A stretch of 64,000 nt of DNA from Scleromitrula shiraiana (taxonomy: Eukaryota > Ascomycota > Leotiomycetes > Helotiales > Sclerotiniaceae), in the NCBI GenBank assembly GCA_028455995.1, contig JABELC010000005.1, forward strand, positions 2,418,001 through 2,482,000. The letters are read 5' to 3'. Both the position numbers and the translations under genes were made by a program. Below the pieces are notes generated by a model, which did no database searches, was not told where the DNA came from, and worked only from the letters and a program-made list of their open reading frames with translations. Each line of letters begins with the position of its first letter. Position 1 is the stretch's first letter. Positions 49,518 to 60,208 of this stretch are shown here, in pieces.

Positions 49518-52268
49518 ATGGAGAACGACTTGTCTCTATCTCAATCCTTAGGAGGCTTGCGCATAGCAAATCCTGATGATGCTTCATCCAATACCTCAAC
49601 AATCGAAGCAGCAATAGATCCAAATAACAACGAATCTACATTTGTTGCTACCCAATCAGCAGATTCAATACCTTCGGAATCGAAAGACGCGCGGAAAACT
49701 CCCGATTCCCAAACGCAATCAAAACGACATTCCATATTTAATATCCTCCGACGCGGCTCCCCCAGCGAACCCCCTTCAATACAACCAAACGATCCCATAC
49801 AAACATCAGACTCGAAAATACCTGATTCCCGTACTGCTTCCAGTAGTGGTGAATCAATCAAGACACAAGATCCTTTGGCAAGGGCAGCAACTGCCAAGGC
49901 ATATCGCCAATCGATGCCCTTAAATCATCAAGCCCAACAGCAACAATCCTTTCCTCCATATCAACCGAGTCCAATGCAAAACGGGGGTCGAGCGTATCCT
50001 CCTACTGGGGCGGGTCGACCTGTTTCCGGTGTTTACGCAGCACAACCTCCACCAAACGCGATACCTGCAAGAGATCCGCAAGGGACATATAGATTAAGAA
50101 GCGAATCGTCGAGATCATCGATATTGGGAGCACCTCCGTCAAGGAGTGATTCAAGATCCGCAGCAACAGCAATGCAAGCAGGTGTACCCTCGAGGGAAGC
50201 GAGTCACAGGGATAGAGCCTATAACGGGAATCACATTTTACCACCTGGGAATGGGCCTATGCCACCACGGAGAAGTTCGAGAGGCATGGGCGGAGGACAT
50301 ACAGATGCTTTGCCGCACCCTGTAGATGGGGCGAATAGGGTATACGATGCTGAGGGCAACTTGGTAACCAATGAGGAGTGGAAAGATAAGGGTGCCGCTG
50401 TAGGTGTTCGTGAAGAATACGACGCAGAAGGAAAATTGGTACTTAGACAGGTGAAGAAAGGCGTGAGGGATTTTGTTTTTGGACGAACATTGGGAGAGGG
50501 TTCATACAGTACCGTGTTACTCGCAACGGACCGTCAGACGCTAAAGGAATATGCTGTCAAGATTCTGGACAAGAAGCACATAATCAAAGAGAAGAAGATC
50601 AAGTATGTGAATATCGAAAAGGACACTTTAAATCGATTAATAGAGCACCCGGGAATCGTTCGATTGTACTACACTTTCCAAGATAGCACATCCCTCTACT
50701 ACGTACTCGATATCGCTAGTGGAGGTGAACTTTTAGGCGTGCTGAAAAAGATCGGATCGTTTGACGAGGAGTGTACAAGATTTTACGGGGCCCAGATCCT
50801 CGACGCCATAGAACATATGCACAGCAGAGGGGTGATACATCGGGATTTGAAACCGGAGAACGTTCTATTGGATGATAAGATGTACATCAAGATCACAGAT
50901 TTCGGAACTGCCAAGTTACTTCCGGATCCACGAGAAGCAAATCAATCTTCGAAGTCATACGATATAGCTGGCAATGGGCAAGACGAATCGACAAGAGCTC
51001 GTTCGTTTGTAGGGACCGCCGAGTATGTCAGTCCGGAATTATTGACCGATAAGAATGCTTGCAAGGCAAGTGATCTGTGGGCATTTGGCTGCATCATATA
51101 CCAGCTTCTAACAGGGCGACCTCCGTTCAAAGCTGGAAACGAGTACCAAACATTTCAAAAGATTGTTGGATTAGAATACGAATTTCCTCCAGGATTTCCT
51201 CCGGCCGCTAAAGATCTCGTGGAAAGACTTCTTGTCCTTGATCCACAAAGGAGATTATCGATTGAACATATCAAGAACCACGAATTTTTTGATGGAATGA
51301 AATGGGGACGCGAGCTATGGCGGATGAAGGCTCCCAGACTAAAACCATATGTTCCCCCCACGCAGGAACCGAATCTCATCAAGCTCAATGGATATTCGAA
51401 TACGTCACCGCCCTTGGTAACATCACGCGCACCACCTCCACCCGCTCCATCAAATGGTAACACCAGACCACAGCCTAGGATAATAACCGAACTTCCCCCA
51501 CCAACCCAGCTCGATATTGAATGGTCGCCCGTACTGACACGAAGTAATGAGCGCATATTAAAACTTGGAAATTTGATGGTTCTAACCTCACCTTTACCAC
51601 ATAGTCCACACTCAAAGAACGGTGACGATGGTCACGAGAAAAAGGGAGGATTTGCTAGATTCTTTGGAGGATCAACAACTAAAAAGAGAGCTAGGCTCGT
51701 CATGGTCACATCTAGTGCTAGAATTATACTAGCTGCTGCAGGAGGAGATGAGAAGAAGACAAAGAGTGAAATCTCGCTGTTAGCTCCAGATTGTACATGG
51801 AAGACTCATGTAGATGCAAAGGGGCAATCCGTGTGGTGTGTTGATACTGTAAGTTCTACTTCACTGCCTTTGGATTTCAAACCTAATCCCAAGCAGCGAG
51901 GAACACATTACACCTTCGAGGATACAAAATCATCTGTTACCCCAGGTGATCCATCAAAGACATCAGCGCAGGAATGGTTAGATGCCGTTGAACGGGCCAA
52001 AGAAATGGCCCTATCACAAAGTATGGTCGGTTCTTACAATAGTGAGACTGGATTTGATATGTCTTCAGCAGCTACGAGCCCTACCAGCACCATCCACGGA
52101 ACAAGCATATACGCAGAAGGTTATGGCGTAACCGATCGTCATGGTAGAAATCATTTAACGAAAAGTCAAGCCAGTTTAGGGGGCGAAGAATCCCTAGGTG
52201 ATACGAAGAAGAAATCTCATCGATTTAGCAAACGTCAATCAAAGAATGGCTTATCCACTCCTTTCTAG
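49518..52268 (+). CDS. PDK1/Pkh-type AGC kinase kinase
   Basis: A single exon of 916 residues; the ATG lies in GTCATGG. The N-terminal ~315 residues are Ser/Pro/Gln-rich and probably disordered. The kinase domain spans about 319-591: GEGSYSTV glycine loop (327-334), catalytic K348, HRDLKPEN (441-448), DFG (461-463), activation-loop S496 in ARSFVGTAEYVSPELL, and WAFGCIIYQLLTGRPPF. The Y at 328-330 and the lack of the usual AGC C-tail fit the PDK1 group. About 690-850 resembles the PH-like domain of PDK1/Pkh (RLVMVTSSARIILAA). Yeast Pkh1/2 and fungal relatives phosphorylate the activation loops of Ypk, Pkc1 and Sch9 in response to sphingoid bases; that role is inferred here. The last ~70 residues are Ser/Lys-rich. 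Confidence 0.92.
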   Translation: MENDLSLSQSLGGLRIANPDDASSNTSTIEAAIDPNNNESTFVATQSADSIPSESKDARKTPDSQTQSKRHSIFNILRRGSPSEPPSIQPNDPIQTSDSKIPDSRTASSSGESIKTQDPLARAATAKAYRQSMPLNHQAQQQQSFPPYQPSPMQNGGRAYPPTGAGRPVSGVYAAQPPPNAIPARDPQGTYRLRSESSRSSILGAPPSRSDSRSAATAMQAGVPSREASHRDRAYNGNHILPPGNGPMPPRRSSRGMGGGHTDALPHPVDGANRVYDAEGNLVTNEEWKDKGAAVGVREEYDAEGKLVLRQVKKGVRDFVFGRTLGEGSYSTVLLATDRQTLKEYAVKILDKKHIIKEKKIKYVNIEKDTLNRLIEHPGIVRLYYTFQDSTSLYYVLDIASGGELLGVLKKIGSFDEECTRFYGAQILDAIEHMHSRGVIHRDLKPENVLLDDKMYIKITDFGTAKLLPDPREANQSSKSYDIAGNGQDESTRARSFVGTAEYVSPELLTDKNACKASDLWAFGCIIYQLLTGRPPFKAGNEYQTFQKIVGLEYEFPPGFPPAAKDLVERLLVLDPQRRLSIEHIKNHEFFDGMKWGRELWRMKAPRLKPYVPPTQEPNLIKLNGYSNTSPPLVTSRAPPPPAPSNGNTRPQPRIITELPPPTQLDIEWSPVLTRSNERILKLGNLMVLTSPLPHSPHSKNGDDGHEKKGGFARFFGGSTTKKRARLVMVTSSARIILAAAGGDEKKTKSEISLLAPDCTWKTHVDAKGQSVWCVDTVSSTSLPLDFKPNPKQRGTHYTFEDTKSSVTPGDPSKTSAQEWLDAVERAKEMALSQSMVGSYNSETGFDMSSAATSPTSTIHGTSIYAEGYGVTDRHGRNHLTKSQASLGGEESLGDTKKKSHRFSKRQSKNGLSTPF

Positions 52269-54385
52269 TTGGTGGATAAGGAGGCGAGAAAAGAAAAAAA
52301 AAGAAAAATTCTTATTAATATACAAACGCACCACACTACTGATACATTCCACGATGTACCTCTCCTCATCATATCTTCTCATCATTCTCCGCATTTTGCT
52401 AGCGCGGCGTCGGGTTTCGTGTTCTGTTTTTTGTGTTCTTTGATTGATGGATTGATTTATTTCGTTTCATTTGGTTTCGTTTCATATGTTTCTACAGTAT
52501 TCCCAGAGGTGGTGGCACTTTTGATAATGATTTACACGATGCGATTCGATTCTGTTGTTTTTGATTGTCCTCTAGAGGCTTTTCTCTCCTTTCCTCTTCG
52601 CCAAAGGATACTTCTCTTTTCATTTTTTGTTCTTTCTTTATTTTTTAAAATATCAAATTCTTTTTTCCCTCTCTTCTCTTCAGTTCTCTTCTTTTTACTT
52701 CACAATTTTTCAAACGATCGAGAGATGAGATTCCGTACAATAAATACCCTAGACTTTATTCTATCTATTGATTGATTTAATCAGGTCATTGCAGTATATC
52801 GGATTCATTCTATTCCATTCCATTCCATTCTATTCTATTCAATTGCAGGATCTACTTATCTTATCTGACAGTGATAGCGAGCGATGCAGTACTATAATTT
52901 TTTGATGGCCGGCTGGCTAGATAGCTTGCGTAGCTTGCGTTTAGTTGCTGTTTGATGATTGCGTGCTTGCTTGCTTGTATGCATGCATGGGAATTGTTCA
53001 GCCTAGGAAGATATTGGAGGGAGCTACTGTATGTATGCTCCTGAAGAATTGTTTGATTGAGATTGAGTTGGTTTCTTTTGTCATTTTTGGTGTTTTCATT
53101 TGTTCTTTGGCGGGAGGAATAGGAGGGGGTGGTCTTTGGAGGGAAGGGAGGAGAACAGAATAGAGTAGAGTGAATGGATGTTAGCTCATTTGAATGGAGG
53201 GATGGATGGGTGGATGGGAAGGGGGAGAAAATTCCATATTTATTTCAGTTCGGTTCGATTCTTACTTAATAATTGTAGGGGGTTATGATGGATAGGTTGT
53301 TCGTTTTTGGGACAAGCAAGGAGGGTGGGGGGATTTGATTTGGTTTGATTTGGTTTGGGTTGGTTTGATTTGTAGAGAGTAATAAAGGAAGAAGGGATAT
53401 GTGGGAGAGACGATCGATGGGGAAAATTAAGAAGAAAAGAAGAGGAGAAGATAGATAAGATAAGATTTATATGAAAGGGAGAGAGATTTCGGGATGTGAT
53501 GGAGATGGAGATCTTTGGGAGGAATGGGAAAATATAGAAAGAAGGGGATGAGATCGGATGGGTTGAAGAAGAAAGAAGATGAAGATATCATGTGATAGTA
53601 CTTCACTCTGTATATTAGAAAGAAAGAAAGCAAGAAGAAAAGAAAGATCGAAAGAAAGATTTACATGGCAAGCAAGCGAGCGAGCGAGCGAGTGCATGAG
53701 TTTTCTTTGCATTTGGCATCTGCATACATATATTCCTGCATTTTGCATTGTGCATTTTGCATTCTGGTTAATGGAGTTCTGGCAAGGCAAAGCGAGGCAA
53801 GGTAAAGCAAAGCAAGATAAAGCAAGATAAAGTAAACAAACAAACTATATACTATATACGAGTTTGATATCATATCTTTGATTACTTACTTAGGTAGTAT
53901 TAATAGGTCATGGAGTATTGGGCATGGAGATGGGAATTTTGAACTTGGGAGTTTGATCCAAATATTCATGGGTTCTACATTACCTTACATTACATTACAC
54001 GTAACCATGTACGATATTTTTTTGTCATCAAGACTCAAGCCACCGAGATATGTGATTGGGAAGATGCATGATTACTACACTATCCCATGCATATATGTGT
54101 ATGTGTATGTACTAACTATATTATATGTATTGATCAACTTCAGCTACGCCGGAATTATTATGTGTATGTGTTCGTGATTAGTAACTGCGGAACAGTAGTT
54201 GTTAGTTGGTATATGAATAGGTATTTATACATCGAGATATGTACATACATACATAGTATAGATTCTTTTTCTTCTATTCATTTGTTGTTGTTGTTGTTCT
54301 TGAAGAGAAATACCACGCGTTTGGTCTGTTATACATGATATGATATATAAGGAAAGAAGGAAAGAAAGAAAGAAAGAAAGAAAGA
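52269..54385. other. Intergenic region between the PDK1-like and GMC genes
   Basis: T-rich sequence just after the kinase stop suits a 3' UTR. Further on are (CATTC)n near 52815-52840, GGTTTGATTT repeats near 53335-53370, AAAGCAAGAT-type repeats near 53795-53835 and (GAAA)n at 54352-54385, directly abutting the GMC start codon. No gene is supported. Confidence 0.6.
54352..54385. repeat. (GAAA)n microsatellite ending at the GMC start codon
   Basis: About seven GAAA units run up to the base before the ATG at 54386, so the repeat forms the immediate 5' leader of that gene. Confidence 0.9.
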
Positions 54386-56781
54386 ATGTCTAAGTTTCGC
54401 ACTTCACTCCTGAATTATCTATCACTTCAATCCCTCCTCTTTCATTCATCCCTCTCATCATCGACCCCAATATCCGCACCCACCTCCACCTCCACCCCCG
54501 AGATACAAACCTACGATTACATGTAAGATCCCCACCCCGCACCCCTTTGCCCACCTAACCCCCCCCTCCCACCGCTAGAATCATCGGCGGCGGCACCTCC
54601 GGCCTAACGCTCGCATCCCGCCTCAGCGCCAACGCATCCCCTCATCTCTCGATCCTCGTCCTCGAGGCCGGCAATGATCACTCCGATGATCCGAATGTGC
54701 TTTCGCCGGGTCTGTATACCGGTATGTATGGGAATGAGGAGTATGATTGGGGGTTTAGGAGTGTGCCGCAGGTATGTAAGATTGCCTATTGTGGTTTTTC
54801 TTTTTTCTTTTTTCTTTTTCCTGTGGAGGGGGGGGAGTTTGAGAGAGGAGATTGATGCCATGAGATTGGTATATATAAGAAGTTATAATTATCAAGTGAC
54901 CAAATAAACAAAAAAAGATACACCTAAACAACGCAACGATAGCGCATCCTCGCGGGAAACAGCTCGGCGGCAGCAGCGCCATAAACTTCCTCTTCTGGAC
55001 GCACGCCTCTCGTCAGGATATCGATAATTGGGGTCTTCTAGGAAACCGCAACTGGAGCTGGTCAAACCTCGATGCATTTTTCTCCCGCTCGGAACATCTC
55101 ACGGCTGTTTCGCCAACGGTGGGAGAAGATCTGAAGACGGAGTATTTGGAGCCGCGTATTCATGGGAGGAGTGGACCGGTGCGGAATACGTTTCCGGATA
55201 TTTATGGGGTGTTTGATGAGGCGTGGGTGGGGGTTTGGAAGACGTTGGGGTTGGGTGTGGAGGGGGATCCGAGGGGGGCTGTGGCGTTGGGGGGGTATAC
55301 GAATCTTTTGAGTTTGGAGTTGGGTGGGGACGGGGAAGGTGATGGAGATGGAGATGATGATTGTGAGAAGATCACGAGGAGAAGGAGAAGTTATGCGGCG
55401 ACTGCTTATTATAATCCTATTAAATCACGGTCGAATCTTAAGGTGATCACGGGTGCATTGGTTGAGAAGGTTATTTTGGAAAAAGAAGATGGGAGTGGGG
55501 AGGTTGTTGCGAGGGGAGTTAGATATTCGGATTTGAAGGGAAATGGAACGGGGAGTATACAAGTGTATGCGAGAAAAGAAGTTATATTGAGCGCGGGGAC
55601 GATTGGAAGTCCGCAGATATTGGAGCTGAGTGGGATTGGAAATCGAGAGGTTTTGGAACGCAATGGGGTGGATGTTGTAGTGGAAAATGGGAATGTGGGG
55701 GAGAATCTGCAGGATCATGTTTATGTGCCTATTGGGTAAGTGGGTTTATTTTCCTCTTTCTCCCCTTCCTTTCTTTTCCCTTGTCGCCCCTTATGTTCTT
55801 TCGAGAACAAAATGAATATTGACATTTAGAAAAGCTATCAAACACAACCCGGTCTAACGACCCTAGATAATCTTACCGATCCAACATATTTTGAACAGGC
55901 ATACGAACAATAAATAGCTAATGAAACGGGACCACTTGCCACCACGGGTGCGAGTTCCGGTTTGTTCTCTTGTGAACAGATTGGTTGTGAGGAGTTGGAA
56001 CCACCGAGTTTAGAAGAGGAGGGTTTGAGAGATGGTGTGAAAGAGCAATATGAATTACTTGGGAGATATTTCGGGAGTGAGGCTGTGACGCAGGAGTAAG
56101 TGGTTTTTTTTCTTCACAGGAACCCCCCTCCCCAACCCCCCCCACCCCTTTCCATCTTCCTCACAGATTCTTAACTCAACAACTAGACTCACCATCCCCG
56201 GCGGCATGACCCCCAGTTCGCGCAACAACACCCCAACCCTCTTCCTCACCTCCCACCCCGGCAACTTCCTCACCCTCCTCGGTGTCCTCGAACACCCCTA
56301 CTCCCGCGGCTCCATCCACATATCGAGCTCCTCTCCCCTCGTTCCTCCCGCCATCGATCCCAAATACCTCTCCCACCCCTTCGATCTCACGCTCCTCGCA
56401 AAAATAACCCGTCACCTACTTACTCTTTCCTCGGTCCCTCCTTTATCCTCTCTTTTGTTAAAGAACGGCACGGTGTTTCAACCTGATTATGCATTTCTGG
56501 ACCGTAATGGTAATGGTAATGGTAATGGTACTATTTCGGATACAGATCTCAATACCTTCATAAAAGAGAATCTTCAGAGCGAATTTCATCCCATTGGGAC
56601 TTGTTCCATGCTTCCCCTTTCCTCGGGCGGAGTAGTCGATTCCAAATTTAGGGTTTACGGCGTTAAGGGGCTGAGAGTTATAGATGCGAGTATATTCCCT
56701 CTGTTAGTTAGAGGGAATATTCAAACGTTGGTTTATGCTATTGCGGAGAGGGGAGCGGAGTTTATTCTGGAGGATTTGTGA
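54386..56781 (+). pseudogene. GMC-family FAD-dependent oxidoreductase, frame broken by one TAA
   Basis: Five exons (54386-54522, 54579-54771, 54918-55735, 55835-56095, 56187-56781) join in frame to 668 codons. Exon 4 carries an in-frame TAA at 55911-55913, replacing codon 409. Everything after it stays in frame and family-like. Features seen: the FAD-binding YDYIIIGGGTSG (about 43-54), LVLEAGND with the ribose-binding Glu, HPRGKQLGGSSAINFLFW (the GMC PROSITE 1 region), an SAGTIGSPQILELSGIG segment (PROSITE 2), and the C-terminal HPIGTCSM and GNIQTLVYAIAERGAEFI carrying the catalytic His and Asn/His pair. Exon 5 contains an in-frame (GGTAAT)4, coding NGNGNGNG. The family includes glucose, choline and aryl-alcohol oxidases/dehydrogenases; the substrate is unknown. 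No alternative GT-AG intron I tried removes the stop. Confidence 0.75.
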
Positions 56782-57257
56782 TATTTTTCTTTTCTTCTGG
56801 GTATTGTTTTCTATCTTCTTTTTTACTATTTTCTTTGGTACGACGTGGCATCCGCAACACGGCATTCCTTTAGGCTAAATTGTAAGGATGAGAAACTAGA
56901 AATAACAACCGTTTGATGTACTTTGATTGGGTAACATATACAGCGAATATGCTATTGCCTTGTTTGTTGCACATCTGTATGTAGAGTTCCGGTTAATCAA
57001 GCACATTAGTTGTACTTATTCTGATTGGGTGATGCAAGTTTTGTGCATTTGTTGCATGTCTCTTGACGGATACTCGCATATGGATAATATTAACGGAAGC
57101 TATACCTATTTCGCGAGGTATGTAGCACTTTGCGACGGTGGCTTTTATAAAGAAAGATCTAAGGAAGGAACTGTTTCTTTCATGTAATCGTATATATGCA
57201 AGATTTCATATGCCAAATATGTATCATCGCTAAAAGGAAAAAAACATATCCATCCAC
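56782..57257. other. Convergent gap between the GMC and OPT genes with two array-type motifs
   Basis: Two forward copies of the repeat-island motif occur here, TGTTTGTTGCACATCTGT at 56961-56978 and ATTTGTTGCATGTCTC at 57047-57062, 85 bp apart. No gene is supported. Confidence 0.65.
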
Positions 57258-59480
57258 TTATCCCAAATGCGGCACCTTGGCACTAGCCAAGATTAAATTC
57301 AAAACACTAACCACACCTTCTCCTAATATTAATCCACTGGCTAATACAACGATGGGTGTTTCTTCTCGCTTCTTGTACGAACGCCAATACCAATTTATGA
57401 AACCTCCGATAGCTCTAGCGAGAGTAAAAGAAGGTACATTGTACATGCCTATGCGGTAATTAGCATGAAAAAGACCACATAAGAGAGTGAAAGAAATAAG
57501 ATACATACCAACAGCAACAGCAATGCCCCCCGGAATCCAAGAATGCAATCTACGACCCTGAGCCCAAATTCTGGCCAAAGTAGTAACTGTAAAAATCACA
57601 GCCGCTCCTACCGCCCACTGCTTAGCCATAGGAGGTAAACCCTTGCCTGTCACCAGTCTCGCTGTAAAAATCCACACATACCCCGTAGGAACCTGGAAGA
57701 GATCTCCCGGGATCGGGTAAACACTAGTATACAACTGATAAATCAGCGCCGAAGCCACGGCGCCCACTCCACTGCCAATGATCTGACCCCAAAATTGAGC
57801 ATTTGGAGCTGCTCCTAAAAGATGACCAGTCTTGAGATCTTGCATGAGATCGCCAGCTTGGAGGGCACCGGCTTCGGAGACGGCGCCTGCGATGAGGTTT
57901 ATGACCACAGAGGATTTGGAAGATTGGGGGATGATTAGGGCGAAGAAGAGTTGGGCTAATTTGGAAATTCCAGATACAGGGTTCAGATCCGTTTCGCCTA
58001 GGGCGCGGACACCCATAATGGAGAGAAGGAGGGCGATGGGAATAGCAAGAATAGTGGCGTAGAGTGGGATTAGATTTCCAAATACCACGTGGATGCTGAA
58101 TATGCAAAAGATGATGGAGAGGGTGAGGCCGATAGTGACGGTCCGTGTGTTGACGAGATGCTCGGGTGGTGCATCGGGTTCTGGTAGATCTTTGGTTTCT
58201 AGACGAGATGTGCTAGTAGCATTTTCAGAGGATGCTGATGGATTCTCAACTCCATCAATTTGCGTATATCTAACTGTAGATTCGGTTGTCCCTAGTGAAA
58301 GAAGACCTTGAAAGTCTCTCCTTTGTATTTTTTGCCGGATTTCGGATATATACTGTCCGCCATTCTTAGCTATTGGGTTGAAAGCAATGTATCCCAAACT
58401 AATGACTGAATCTGCCAACATGATAGCTAATGATATCCAAACAATCCAACCTTTACTTCCAGTTTCCCAGTCCTCTACTGGGCCAGGTGCCCATCCTTTG
58501 TTCTTCGCTAGCGGAGAAAGTATTCCCCATCCAACAATCGCCCCAATAAGCATATGGGTTGTTGTAGCTGGTCCCATGATCATTCCTTGGCTCACATATG
58601 CAAAAGATGGATTTAAGGTCCATAACCAATTTTCTGCAATCGAAAGTCCAAATATAGGCAGCTTCCTCAAAATCGGGAAGAAATATGTCGCAAATGTAAA
58701 AATGCCGGAAACAATAAAAGATAGCACCAACAGTTTGACTTTTGATTTCCAACTGCTCACTTCACCTTTGGCTACCTCTTCCTCATCTGCCCCACCATCT
58801 GTATGGTTTGTAGAGTCCCTGGCATCACTCTCATCGCGCTCTAACGCATCTGCTCTAGTTGAGTTCTCACCAATAGTCTCCTTTCCATGTAAAACACCAA
58901 TCATTAACGCCGTCGCCGTCCCAGAAGGAAACTTCAACTTCTCTCTAATAATAACCTGCCTTCTAAGTGGCACCGCAAAAACCACACCAAAGAAGCATAA
59001 CCCCAACGACCATAGTATAAGTTTCCAAGTGCTCAAAAATATCGGCCCTTGCTCGTCCGTCTTCAACATATAGTTCAATGCCGGCATAACCCCCACAAAC
59101 CCACACCCTAATGGCATTGTACCCATCGATCCCGCCACTGTCTGCACTAACACATTCTCCACCGGTGTAAACGGAAGATCCAGATGTTTCGAAAGAGTTT
59201 TAAAGAATGCGAAGCTAATGAGTGAGGCTGGCATACTCATAGATGATACCCATCCACTCTGTAACCCAAAATACATATTCGAAAAACATATTATGAGACC
59301 GACGCTCAAACCAACGAGGATTCCTCGAGCGGTGAAGTTCTGACCTTCCTCGGCATGCGCGGCGATAAACCGTCTTTGCTCACTGCGTCTTCGTCGGAGT
59401 GCCATATAGTTGTCTATGGAGGGTCGATTCGAGATCGATTGGTAGTCGGGGGACGACGATGAACCTCTATCGGGAGCCAT
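57258..59480 (-). CDS. OPT-family oligopeptide/metal-chelate transporter
   Basis: Exons 59480-57509 and 57448-57258 encode 720 residues. The 60-nt intron (GTATGT...GCATAG, branch TGCTAAT) is a multiple of three and has no stop, so it can be read through. Splicing restores GGIAVAVGMYNVPSFTLARAIGG, the usual OPT sequence. I chose the ATG at 59480 (AAAATGGC, strong context) over the in-frame ATG at 59498. About 14-16 membrane spans are visible. Family motifs include SNMYFGLQSGW near the first span, FPSGTATA, and the C-terminal IPGGIA. Two hydrophilic loops (about residues 200-225 and 375-425) are Ser/Thr/Asp-rich. It resembles the YGL114W/OPT2-like branch. Substrates of OPT proteins include small peptides, glutathione and metal chelates; none can be assigned here. 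Confidence 0.9.
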   Translation of the reverse strand: MAPDRGSSSSPDYQSISNRPSIDNYMALRRRRSEQRRFIAAHAEEGQNFTARGILVGLSVGLIICFSNMYFGLQSGWVSSMSMPASLISFAFFKTLSKHLDLPFTPVENVLVQTVAGSMGTMPLGCGFVGVMPALNYMLKTDEQGPIFLSTWKLILWSLGLCFFGVVFAVPLRRQVIIREKLKFPSGTATALMIGVLHGKETIGENSTRADALERDESDARDSTNHTDGGADEEEVAKGEVSSWKSKVKLLVLSFIVSGIFTFATYFFPILRKLPIFGLSIAENWLWTLNPSFAYVSQGMIMGPATTTHMLIGAIVGWGILSPLAKNKGWAPGPVEDWETGSKGWIVWISLAIMLADSVISLGYIAFNPIAKNGGQYISEIRQKIQRRDFQGLLSLGTTESTVRYTQIDGVENPSASSENATSTSRLETKDLPEPDAPPEHLVNTRTVTIGLTLSIIFCIFSIHVVFGNLIPLYATILAIPIALLLSIMGVRALGETDLNPVSGISKLAQLFFALIIPQSSKSSVVINLIAGAVSEAGALQAGDLMQDLKTGHLLGAAPNAQFWGQIIGSGVGAVASALIYQLYTSVYPIPGDLFQVPTGYVWIFTARLVTGKGLPPMAKQWAVGAAVIFTVTTLARIWAQGRRLHSWIPGGIAVAVGMYLISFTLLCGLFHANYRIGMYNVPSFTLARAIGGFINWYWRSYKKREETPIVVLASGLILGEGVVSVLNLILASAKVPHLG

Positions 59481-60208
59481 TTTTGTCCGTTCGTTCATTC
59501 GCTCATCCGGCGCTAAGGAAGTTTGTATATATGAATATTGCAATTATGTAGTGCCAGAGCTCAAATATCCACAACGCTCGTGAGTCCAGAATGCAAACAT
59601 TGTCAGAACGGTGTAAGAGATCTATTTATCAGCTGGATACCTAGATAATATATTTATGTTGTTGTTGCTGACCAATTGCTAGTCCCGCCTCCATTTTCAT
59701 CGGTATCCATACACCCAAGCATTGATTTCGTCATTCAAGCTATTCCCGAATCGGGTTAGAAAGGTTGGTTATCTCCAAGATATTCCCGATATGATGGGGA
59801 TTTGATAGATAATAAAATGGCAAAGGAAATATGAGACGATTTTGGACATTAAAAGAAAATAATTTGTTATAATAATAATAATAGTTTACCAAGACCAATC
59901 CAAGAGAAATGGTTGAAGATATAAAACACATACGGCTGATAACAATCTCGGTCCCGAAAGCTCTTGAATCTGTAAAGTTTCACAGACTTTCGTTCCGAAT
60001 AATTTCAGAGGCCGGACATCAACTTTATTCGTACAACGAAGCACACAAGAATATCTTAAGGCTTGAGGTAAGAACAGAGCATTTTCTGGAGCAAGTGTTG
60101 TTCAGATAATGCCATCTCTTGCACTTTCATATATTGCCAAGGGTTTCATGAAAATACTCGTAAGCTTATCACCCCATTTTATCTACAAATAAGCTATATA
60201 TCTCATGT
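59481..60208. other. Intergenic region between the OPT and PRMT3 genes
   Basis: Promoter of the OPT gene and 3' end of PRMT3. A short TAA repeat lies near 59870-59884. No gene is supported. Confidence 0.6.
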
